Below are positions 25,331-31,390 of a DNA stretch of 32,971 nucleotides, piece by piece. Origin of the DNA: Krumholzibacterium sp965370495 (GTDB lineage: Bacteria > Krumholzibacteriota > Krumholzibacteriia > Krumholzibacteriales > Krumholzibacteriaceae); assembly GCA_965370495.1 (NCBI GenBank), contig CBDUUV010000014.1, positions 1 through 32,971 on the forward strand, given 5' to 3'. The notes under the pieces are model-generated. The model saw nothing but the letters and a program-made list of their open reading frames with translations. It did not search any database and was not told the origin of the DNA. Both the position numbers and the translations under genes were made by a program. The stretch's first letter is position 1; every line of letters starts with the position of its first letter.

Positions 25331-26193
25331 ATAAGTTCGCGACTGGCGTTTTCGATCTTATCCAGGTCAAATCTTACAAGGGCGAGTTCCGGCCCGTCAT
25401 GAGCTGCCGTTATGGCGAGAGTCTTTCCAATATGGCATTTCCAGGATCCTGTAATCCTGGCTGATTCATGAATATGGCCGTGCATCGTCAGCAGGGGCTG
25501 CTTTTTCTCGATGAACCTGCTTATGGCGATGCTTCCGACATGAACATCCAACGGGACATGCTCGATTTTCATGCCGTCCAGGGCAGCGCGGTCGAGATTT
25601 GTTCGGTACGGGGGAGAGTGAAAAAGGAAAATGGCGTTTTCCAGGTTCAGGTTCGCGGTCAGTATTTCCAGATCTTTGCTGATGGTCCCGTATTTAATGT
25701 CATCCGCTTTCGCCGGGGCGTACCGGCTCCCTTCCTCCGGTGAAATACAACCGGGATCGACATACCGGGAGACATCATATCGCTCCCAGTCCTTAAGCTG
25801 AAAGGGCGTTGGAGGCACGTAGGAGTATCCAAAGATCAGCCGCCCAAGGTATTCCATGTGTCTTCCATGAATATAGCTCAAAAGGCCCTTTTCCGAGGCC
25901 TCGATCATCGAATTTTCATCATAGGCTCCGTCATCGTTTCCAAGGATCGTAAATATCCTTGGGTAGGATTTACCGAGGTTCCTGCGAAGGATCTCAAGCT
26001 CCTTGAAAAGATAGCCATTCAGGAAGCCTTCGCTACCAGGTTCCATCTTCCAGGCGTGGGGCAGAATATCTCCACCGATAAATATTATCCCCGGTTTTTC
26101 TTTCTCGACAGTAGCGAATAATTTGCGGAACCGCTCCTTCTTCCCGTGAAGGTCGGAAACGAAAAAGCATTTTATATTCCGGGCCAGACTCAT
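25327..26193 (-). CDS. Calcineurin-like metallophosphoesterase
   Basis: The only minus-strand gene. The 288-residue product has the metallophosphoesterase motifs in order: FVSDLHG near the N-terminus, IGGDIL, LGNDDG (GND in place of GNHD), LFHSPPY and the terminal MHGHIHES. No signal peptide, so cytoplasmic. Substrates in this superfamily range from cyclic nucleotides and dinucleotides to phosphoproteins, and none can be assigned. The start at 26193 has GAGGA about 12 nt upstream. Its stop overlaps the convergent ATP-grasp/nucleotidyltransferase gene by 4 bp. An own promoter reads in from 26304. Confidence 0.87.
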   Translation of the reverse strand: MSLARNIKCFFVSDLHGKKERFRKLFATVEKEKPGIIFIGGDILPHAWKMEPGSEGFLNGYLFKELEILRRNLGKSYPRIFTILGNDDGAYDENSMIEASEKGLLSYIHGRHMEYLGRLIFGYSYVPPTPFQLKDWERYDVSRYVDPGCISPEEGSRYAPAKADDIKYGTISKDLEILTANLNLENAIFLFHSPPYRTNLDRAALDGMKIEHVPLDVHVGSIAISRFIEKKQPLLTMHGHIHESARITGSWKCHIGKTLAITAAHDGPELALVRFDLDKIENASRELI

Positions 26194-26226
26194 CCTGAAT
26201 ACATCCTCATAGCGCAGGTTGGAAAA

Positions 26227-26256
26227 TCGGCGTGATATGACATCATGGCACGCCGA
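26227..26256 (-). promoter_or_regulatory. Inverted repeat in the phosphoesterase leader
   Basis: TCGGCGTG (26227-26234) and CACGCCGA (26249-26256), a perfect 8+8 dyad around a 14-nt centre that itself contains ATG and CAT arms. It is 34 nt upstream of the phosphoesterase start and inside its predicted leader. It could act as an operator or as an RNA stem-loop just ahead of the SD. Confidence 0.45.
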
Positions 26257-26295
26257 AGCTCCGACTATATGGCACCTTACAGGGCCACTTCGTTC

Positions 26296-26304
26296 TGTAT
26301 AACA
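26296..26304 (-). promoter_or_regulatory. Extended -10 promoter for the phosphoesterase
   Basis: On the minus strand the bases read TGTTATACA: TG, one base, then TATACA (26301 down to 26296). No good -35 is visible, which is common with extended -10 promoters. Transcription would start near 26289, giving a leader of about 95 nt. Confidence 0.4.
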
Positions 26305-26313
26305 AAAATATTC

Positions 26314-26346
26314 TCTCGCGGCAACAGCAAAAAGCCGCCAGCGAGA
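26314..26346. other. Inverted repeat between divergent promoters
   Basis: TCTCGC with GCGGC (26314-26322) opposes GCCGC (26334-26338) and GCGAGA (26341-26346). It sits between the two divergent -10 elements and could serve as a shared operator. No clean T-run is found on either side for a terminator. Confidence 0.35.
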
Positions 26347-26385
26347 AAGCTGATAAAACGGAGAAAAAGCGGATGATGAAAAATT

Positions 26386-26394
26386 TGTTATAAT
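26386..26394 (+). promoter_or_regulatory. Extended -10 promoter for the AsmA-like gene
   Basis: TGTTATAAT: a perfect TATAAT at 26389-26394 preceded by TG and one base. The -35 region is poor. Transcription would start near 26401, leaving a leader of about 114 nt. Confidence 0.55.
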
Positions 26395-26514
26395 GCAAAT
26401 GAAGTGAATAACAATATGTAATTATAAACATCTTGTTGATTAGCGATGCAAGAGATTAATATGGAGCCATAGATCTAAATCGTTGTGTTTTGGCTCTGTT
26501 TAAGGGAGTGCGGA

Positions 26515-27258
26515 ATGAAAAAGGTATTCATAATTATCTCGATAGTGGTTGTGGTGATCGTAGCGGCTGTATTTCTCCTTCTGTCTAATCTCAATTCTCT
26601 CGTAGCCAAAGCGATAGAAAAGAGCGGCACCGATGTAACGCAGACAAGCGTGAAGGTCTCCGGTGTGGAAATTTCGATTCGCGAGGGGCGTGGTTCGATC
26701 AAGGGCTTGCAGGTGGCGAATCCGGACGGGTTCGGTTCCGGTAACGTGTTTTCGCTCGAGAATATCACTGTCGGTATTGATATCGAGAGTCTTCGAGGAG
26801 AACCTGTCGTGATCAATGAAGTTCGAATCGAGGCACCGGTTGTAAACATCGAGATCCTGAAAACGGGAGCTTCCAATATCGATGAACTCCGAAAGCAAGT
26901 ACAGGCTTACTCGGGCGATTCGTCGGACGGATCTTCAACTGAAGATGCCGAATCTTCCGGACAGGCGAAAAAGATACGGATCGATCAATTCGTTTTTGAA
27001 AAAGGCGAAATAAATATCGATGCCTCCGAACTCGGCTTGGAAAAACGTACGGTCGAACTCCCTGAAATAAAGTTGAGCAACCTGGGTGGTGAGGGTGGTG
27101 CCACCGCTGATGAGATTACGAAGATCATTCTTGAGGCGGTAGTCAAGAAGGTCTCTTCCGAGATCGCCGGATCTGAAATAAAAAGTATGATCGAAGATAA
27201 GCTCGGAGGGTCTCTCAAAGACAAGGCGAAAAGGCTGTTGGACAAGATAGGCGGCTAG
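26515..27258 (+). CDS. AsmA-like membrane-anchored periplasmic protein
   Basis: 247 residues: an N-terminal membrane segment (about residues 3-27, a run of Ile/Val/Ala after MKK) followed by a periplasmic part that resembles the first repeats of AsmA-family proteins. Typical features are VKVSGVEISIREGRGSIKG, LENITVGIDIESL and INEVRIEAPVVNIE, then an acidic Ser-rich linker (about 135-150) and a second beta-rich stretch. AsmA-type proteins are now linked to lipid traffic between membranes, but this one is much shorter than the classical members. Start: ATG 26515 with AAGGGAG at 26502-26508; an upstream in-frame start at 26485 would run through this SD. Probably co-transcribed with the DUF4197 gene 74 nt downstream. 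Confidence 0.72.
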   Translation: MKKVFIIISIVVVVIVAAVFLLLSNLNSLVAKAIEKSGTDVTQTSVKVSGVEISIREGRGSIKGLQVANPDGFGSGNVFSLENITVGIDIESLRGEPVVINEVRIEAPVVNIEILKTGASNIDELRKQVQAYSGDSSDGSSTEDAESSGQAKKIRIDQFVFEKGEINIDASELGLEKRTVELPEIKLSNLGGEGGATADEITKIILEAVVKKVSSEIAGSEIKSMIEDKLGGSLKDKAKRLLDKIGG

Positions 27259-27332
27259 GATTCCCCTGACGGCAAATTGAATCAGGATCGTCTGGAAAGG
27301 AACTGGTTCTCAGGAAAAGGAAGGAACTACAG

Positions 27333-28064
27333 GTGAAAAATGTTTATCGTATCGGCATAGGGTTTTCTGTAATATTTCTACTTGCCCTTTCTGGATGTGT
27401 TTCGTTCCAGGAAGGCCTGTCCGTTGTTCTAAGTGGAGATCCGGGCAGGGATGGCCCTCTCGACGAACCGACCGTCATAGCAGGCATAAAAGAGGCTCTG
27501 AAAATCGGCACGAATAACACTGTACTGTCTACTTCCAGCCTGGACGGATTTTTGGGAAATCAGCTTATCCGGATTGCTATCCCTGAGCAGTTGCAATCTG
27601 TGGCCTCCACCCTGCGCAGGATAGGGCTCGGAGCCAAAGTCGATGAACTCGAGACCGGCATGAACAGAGCAGCCGAACTCGCTGCCGGGGAGGCGAGGGA
27701 AGTGTTCTGGAGCGCGATTACGAACATGAGTGTTGCCGATGCCTTCGGGATATTGAGAGGTCATGATACGGCAGCTACCGACTACTTCCACAAAAAAACT
27801 CACGAGACTCTTTTGGCCCGGTTCCATCCGATCGTCCAGACAAAGATCCAGGAGATCGGGTTATCGCGTCTTTACGGACAGGTTTCAGATGCGTACAACA
27901 GTCTTTCCCTTACGGACGCGCCACGCCTTGTGGATCTCGATGAATATGTTACCGACAAGGCGATGAGCGGGCTGTTCACTGTCCTTGCCCGGGAGGAACA
28001 GAAGATCAGGCAGGACCCGCTTGCACGGACGACCGACCTGCTGAAACGCGTCTTCGGAAACTGA
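27333..28064 (+). CDS. DUF4197 family outer-membrane lipoprotein
   Basis: 243 residues with a lipoprotein signal ending LLALSGC; Cys22 is the lipidation site, and no Asp follows it, consistent with outer-membrane sorting. The mature part matches the DUF4197 pattern well: IAGIKEALKIGTNNTV, DGFLGN, LRRIGLGAKVDELETGMNRAAE, GHDTAATDYF, LDEYVTDKAMSGLF and RTTDLLKRVFG. The function of the family is not established. GTG start at 27333 with AAGGAAGGAA upstream. Confidence 0.88.
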   Translation: MKNVYRIGIGFSVIFLLALSGCVSFQEGLSVVLSGDPGRDGPLDEPTVIAGIKEALKIGTNNTVLSTSSLDGFLGNQLIRIAIPEQLQSVASTLRRIGLGAKVDELETGMNRAAELAAGEAREVFWSAITNMSVADAFGILRGHDTAATDYFHKKTHETLLARFHPIVQTKIQEIGLSRLYGQVSDAYNSLSLTDAPRLVDLDEYVTDKAMSGLFTVLAREEQKIRQDPLARTTDLLKRVFGN

Positions 28065-28109
28065 TACGAACCAGAAGAGTATTGTGAATATCCGGGAGAG
28101 GAGGGGCTG

Positions 28110-28223
28110 GTGTACAAGATGAACAACCCCGGAGGTAGATGTTTTCGACAGTCCGGAATATCCGATGGAACAGCACACTCAAGACGATATGGTGGAAATA
28201 ATGACCGTGCGGGGTTCAGGTAG
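28110..28223 (+). CDS. Possible small ORF or gene remnant, 37 codons
   Basis: GTG at 28110 (or ATG at 28119) follows a strong SD, AGGAGGGG at 28099-28106. The Gly/Arg/Asn-rich peptide has no recognisable motif. Its last five codons (RAGFR, stop) lie in the repeat and are in the same reading frame as the kdsD end (RAGLR, stop), so it may be a chimera of a displaced kdsD 3' end with unrelated sequence rather than a working gene. Confidence 0.25.
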   Translation: MYKMNNPGGRCFRQSGISDGTAHSRRYGGNNDRAGFR

Positions 28224-28232
28224 CATAACTTG
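28209..28232 (+). repeat. Direct repeat copy 2, upstream of the lptC operon
   Basis: Matches 18496-18519 at 22 of 24 positions, offset 9,713 bp, with the perfect core TCAGGTAGCATAAC at 28216-28229. It sits 34 nt upstream of the lptC promoter region. The two mismatches are both C to T. The small stem of copy 1 is kept with one G-U pair. Confidence 0.65.
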
Positions 28233-28265
28233 TTAATTTACTTCCAGGCACAACGTAAATTTCGG

Positions 28266-28282
28266 CTGGCATACATATTGCT
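28266..28282 (+). promoter_or_regulatory. Sigma-54 (-24/-12) promoter for lptC-lptB-rpoN
   Basis: CTGGCATACATATTGCT fits the sigma-54 consensus: TGGCA at the -24 element, exactly 10 nt between GG and GC, and TTGCT at -12. The few mismatches are in the less conserved positions after TGGCA. It overlaps the -35 of the sigma-70 promoter by one base. Because rpoN is the third gene downstream, the site suggests autogenous control. No activator binding site is identified. Confidence 0.65.
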
Positions 28283-28310
28283 TGACTACATCTTTTGCCT
28301 GTGTTATATC
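28282..28310 (+). promoter_or_regulatory. Sigma-70 promoter for the lptC operon
   Basis: TTGACT at 28282-28287, 17-nt spacer, TATATC at 28305-28310 with TG at 28302-28303 (extended -10). It has the same layout as the rplU promoter. Transcription would start near 28317, at the foot of a stem-loop. Confidence 0.65.
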
Positions 28311-28316
28311 TTTGAG

Positions 28317-28337
28317 CAGGGAAAGCTTTTTTCCCTG
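28317..28337 (+). other. Stem-loop at the predicted 5' end of the lptC transcript
   Basis: CAGGGAAA (28317-28324) pairs perfectly with TTTCCCTG (28330-28337) around a 5-nt loop. A 5'-terminal hairpin like this commonly protects mRNA. It could alternatively terminate a sigma-54 transcript starting upstream, but it lacks a T-run after the stem. Confidence 0.5.
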
Positions 28338-28431
28338 TTATATCAATGAGTTACGGTGATTGGTGCTTCGGTTTTAAGTCGGGTTCAGTGTAAGCCGGTG
28401 GCTGGTTTCTGAGTGGTTTCAAGAGGTTGAA

Positions 28432-28521
28432 ATGCAGCGTTTCCAGGTTATTTATCGAAAAAATGATTATAATTATTATGAGGGTAAGACTGCCGGGTGG
28501 TTTTTTGGGTTTGAGGAATAG
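28432..28521 (+). CDS. Possible 29-codon leader ORF upstream of lptC
   Basis: ATG 28432 with AAGAGG at 28421-28426. The peptide MQRFQVIYRKNDYNYYEG and its tail are rich in aromatic residues (Tyr, Phe, Trp). It ends 44 nt before lptC. No conservation data are available, so it may be chance, but its position fits a leader peptide. Confidence 0.25.
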   Translation: MQRFQVIYRKNDYNYYEGKTAGWFFGFEE

Positions 28522-28565
28522 TTATTGGGGAAGGTAGTGTAGATATTATCAGAGGTTGCAGCAGA

Positions 28566-29198
28566 ATGGTCAATAACGGTAGTTCGGCGAGACGGATTCC
28601 GGGATATGGTTCCTTCGTTCAGATCACGATATCGGTTGTGATGGCTGTTGCTATCCTTTCGTGCAGCGGGTCTGACCGTTCTGAGCGTTCCGTCGGCGGC
28701 GCGGAGATGGCCGACCAGGAATTTGTCGATTTTACTACGATAGAAAGTGATTCAGGAATAGTACAATGGATACTTAAGGCCCCGGTGGCAAGGGTATACA
28801 ACATCCGAAAACTCCTTGTAACCGAGCAGCCCAAGATCAATTTCTATGATGAGGGCGGGAATATATCTTCCTTGCTGACAGCCGACAAAGGTGAATACAA
28901 TCAGCAGACGCACGATCTGACCGTTCTCGGAAATGTTGTTCTAACATCCAGCGAGGGGTATGTCCTCGAAACGGAAAGCCTGGTGTGGCTCAACACGCTG
29001 GAGCAGATACATACTGAAGACTTCGTCAAAGTGACCAAGGGAAACGATGTTCTTACCGGTTACGGATTTCAGGGCTATCCCGAACTGAGGAATATTGATA
29101 TCAAGAGAGATGTCAAGGCCTATATCAGGGATGAGGATGGCCTGATAGAAAAAGAGGCCGAAAAGGAACGTGAAGGGAAACCAGAAAAGGGCGAATGA
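28566..29198 (+). CDS. lptC: LPS export periplasmic protein LptC (lipoprotein-like)
   Basis: 210 residues. LptC links the inner-membrane LptBFG transporter to periplasmic LptA during LPS export. Here the N-terminus is a hydrophobic segment (about 18-32) ending ILSC, which reads as a lipobox with Cys33, in place of the plain membrane anchor of E. coli LptC. The mature part has the OstA/LptC beta pattern: WILKAPVARVYN, INFYDEGGNISSLLTADKGEYNQQTHDLTVLGNVVLTS and LETESLVW. The C-terminus is strongly acidic and basic (Glu/Lys repeats). No separate lptA follows. SD AGAGG at about 28550 is a little distant. The gene ends 4 nt before the lptB ATG chosen here. Confidence 0.85.
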   Translation: MVNNGSSARRIPGYGSFVQITISVVMAVAILSCSGSDRSERSVGGAEMADQEFVDFTTIESDSGIVQWILKAPVARVYNIRKLLVTEQPKINFYDEGGNISSLLTADKGEYNQQTHDLTVLGNVVLTSSEGYVLETESLVWLNTLEQIHTEDFVKVTKGNDVLTGYGFQGYPELRNIDIKRDVKAYIRDEDGLIEKEAEKEREGKPEKGE

Positions 29199-29202
29199 TA
29201 TT

Positions 29203-29946
29203 ATGACCGGCTCTGAGTATAATAGCCCCGGATTGGGGTGCAGTGGACTTGTCAAGAGGTATGGGAAACGATGCGTCGTCAATGACGTATCGATAAATGT
29301 CAGGCGTGGCGAGATCGTTGGGCTCCTGGGACCGAACGGTGCGGGGAAAACGACGACGTTCTATATAATCACGGGGATGATAAAGCCCGATGGTGGCCAT
29401 GTTATCCTTGATGGAGAAGAGATAACCGCGCTTCCGATGTACAAAAGGGCCAGGAAAGGGATCGGGTACCTTCCCCAGGAAGCATCCATATTCAGAAAAA
29501 TGACGGTAGAGGACAATCTGATGGCAATTCTCGAAACGCTACCCTTATCCAGGGAAGAGCAGAGGAAAAGGCTTGAGGAGCTTCTCGCAGAGCTGAATGT
29601 GGAACATCTGAGGAAAAGCTATGGGTACCAGCTTTCCGGCGGTGAACGCAGAAGGGTCGAGGTCACACGCTCGCTCGTAACAGATCCTTCGTTCATGTTG
29701 CTGGATGAACCTTTTGCGGGAATCGATCCGCTGGCTGTCGCGGACCTGCAGAGTATTGTCACAAAGCTTCGAGAGAGAGGTCTCGGTGTCCTTATTACGG
29801 ATCATAATGTCAGGGAAACATTGTCAATAACCGACAGAGCGTATATCATGTATGAGGGGAGCATTAAACGCTCCGGAACAGCGGACGATCTGGCTGCCGA
29901 TCCCGAGGTCAGAGAAATTTATCTTGGTGAGGCCTTTCGTCTCTAG
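29203..29946 (+). CDS. lptB: LPS export ABC transporter ATP-binding protein LptB
   Basis: Cytoplasmic ATPase that powers LPS extraction by LptFG. The 247-residue protein has Walker A GPNGAGKTT (43-51), the Q-loop YLPQEASIFRKMTVEDN, signature LSGGERRRVE, Walker B FMLLDEPFAGID and the switch His in ITDHNVRE, the specific pattern of LptB. lptF and lptG are not in the window. Start: ATG 29203 with AAAAGGG at 29185-29191. An in-frame GTG at 29170 inside lptC would add 11 residues but has a poorly spaced SD. Confidence 0.95.
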   Translation: MTGSEYNSPGLGCSGLVKRYGKRCVVNDVSINVRRGEIVGLLGPNGAGKTTTFYIITGMIKPDGGHVILDGEEITALPMYKRARKGIGYLPQEASIFRKMTVEDNLMAILETLPLSREEQRKRLEELLAELNVEHLRKSYGYQLSGGERRRVEVTRSLVTDPSFMLLDEPFAGIDPLAVADLQSIVTKLRERGLGVLITDHNVRETLSITDRAYIMYEGSIKRSGTADDLAADPEVREIYLGEAFRL

Positions 29947-29963
29947 AACAGGATGGCTTGATT

Positions 29964-31358
29964 ATGGAAATGAAGATGGGGATGCGTCTCGGAATGCACC
30001 AGCGGCTGGTTATGACGCCGAGACTGCAGCAGGCTCTCAAGTTGCTTCAGATGCCTACCCTGGAACTCCAGCAGGTACTCAAACAGGAGATCCTGCAGAA
30101 TCCACTTCTGGAGGAAGTCGATGATATCCTCGACAACCCCGAAGAAGAGGATGATGAGAAGAAGGAAGAACTCGACAAGAAGGATGACGAAGAAGACTGG
30201 GGCGATTTTTACGATACTGCATGGAACAGTGGAGGCAATGCCGAGGTAGAGCGAAGAGATGATTTTGTTGAAAGGGTCCCGATCGCGAAACAGACTTTCT
30301 CAGAGTATCTGATGAGTCAGCTCAGGCTGTCAACGGAAGATGAAAAGGTACGGGAGATAGGTGCGTATATAATAGGAAGCCTCGACGATTCAGGTTACCT
30401 GACCACCAGTATAGAGGATATAGCCAGGACCTTCAAAGTGGAGGAGAGTGAAGTCGAAAAGGCTCTTTCAATCATTCAGACATTTGATCCGGTCGGAATC
30501 GGTGCCAGGGAACTGAGAGAGTGCCTGCTGATCCAGCTCAAGGCAAAAGACCTCGAAGACAGCATGGCCGCAAGGATTGTCAGGGACTACTTTGATGAAT
30601 TCAAGCAGAAGAAATACCTGGACCTGAGCAAAAAGCTGAAGATCTCTACGAAGGAAATTCAGACACAAGCTTCAGTGATCGGAATGCTGAATCCCAAGCC
30701 AGGCCTGGAAATACTCGCTGAGAATCCTCACTACGTGATCCCTGATCTTGTAGTGGAAAGGGTGGGGGAAAAGTATGTGGTCTATATCAATGACCGCAAT
30801 GTTCCGCGCCTGAGGATCAGCCAGTCTTACAAGGAAGAGCTTCAACGCAATCCCGGTATCAGTTCGGAGACGAAAGATTTTATCCAGGGACGCCTCAAGA
30901 ATGCCAAATGGCTTATACAGACTATCGAACAGCGCCGTAAAACTATGATCAAGGTCATGCAGAGTATCGTCGAGGAACAGAAAGAATTTTTTGATAAGGG
31001 TGCAAAGGCGCTCAGGCCACTAACCCTCCAGCAGGTAGCGAGCCAGATCGATATGCACGAATCGACGGTCAGCCGTGTTACGACAAACAAGTATGTTCAG
31101 ACGCCCAGAGGTGTTTTTGAACTGAAGTATTTTTTCAGTCCCTCGCTCGGGACGGTGACTGGAGAAGAAGTATCAGCCAAAAGTGCAAAGGTCAAGATTC
31201 AGAATATCATAGCCAAAGAGAATACGGAAAAACCTCTCAGCGATCAGAAAATCGCAGATATCCTGGAGAAAGACGGCCTGATAATCGCGCGACGGACAGT
31301 GGCCAAATACAGGGAACAGTTAGGAATTCTGCCCGCCCGGCACAGGAAAGAATACTAG
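29964..31358 (+). CDS. rpoN: RNA polymerase sigma-54 factor
   Basis: 464 residues with the full sigma-54 layout. Region I is Gln/Leu-rich (RLQQALKLLQMPTLELQQVL), followed by an acidic region II (run of Glu/Asp/Lys about 55-80). Next come the core-binding domain (DPVGIGARELRECL), the helix-turn-helix (HESTVSRVTTNKYVQTPRG) and the RpoN box ARRTVAKYRE at 442-451, which reads the -24 element. Start: ATG 29964 with an SD at 29949-29955 (CAGGATGG region); a TTG two codons upstream is possible. It lies 17 nt after lptB, the lptB-rpoN-hpf order known from many Gram-negatives. The sigma-54 site upstream of lptC suggests that it controls its own operon. Confidence 0.97.
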   Translation: MEMKMGMRLGMHQRLVMTPRLQQALKLLQMPTLELQQVLKQEILQNPLLEEVDDILDNPEEEDDEKKEELDKKDDEEDWGDFYDTAWNSGGNAEVERRDDFVERVPIAKQTFSEYLMSQLRLSTEDEKVREIGAYIIGSLDDSGYLTTSIEDIARTFKVEESEVEKALSIIQTFDPVGIGARELRECLLIQLKAKDLEDSMAARIVRDYFDEFKQKKYLDLSKKLKISTKEIQTQASVIGMLNPKPGLEILAENPHYVIPDLVVERVGEKYVVYINDRNVPRLRISQSYKEELQRNPGISSETKDFIQGRLKNAKWLIQTIEQRRKTMIKVMQSIVEEQKEFFDKGAKALRPLTLQQVASQIDMHESTVSRVTTNKYVQTPRGVFELKYFFSPSLGTVTGEEVSAKSAKVKIQNIIAKENTEKPLSDQKIADILEKDGLIIARRTVAKYREQLGILPARHRKEY

Positions 31359-31390
31359 TTTCTTTTACCTGCGGGGGTATTGAACGATAA

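Larger units (their letters stand above)
26194..26514. other. 321-nt divergent promoter region
   Basis: Lies between the minus-strand phosphoesterase and the plus-strand AsmA-like gene. It holds an extended -10 promoter for each direction, an 8+8 inverted repeat in the phosphoesterase leader (26227-26256), and a second inverted repeat between the promoters (26314-26346). No gene is apparent. Confidence 0.6.
28065..28565. other. 501-nt region between the DUF4197 gene and lptC
   Basis: Contains a possible 37-codon ORF (28110-28223), repeat copy 2 (28209-28232), overlapping sigma-54 and sigma-70 promoters (28266-28310), a stem-loop at the expected transcript start (28317-28337) and a possible 29-codon ORF (28432-28521). 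The lptC operon therefore has a leader of about 250 nt. I recognise no known riboswitch in it. Confidence 0.6.

Noticed and set aside
26246..26258. TGGCACG in the divergent promoter region
   Set aside because: A perfect -24-like element, but the following GC is 9 nt away and no TTGC is present. The bases are explained by the inverted repeat.
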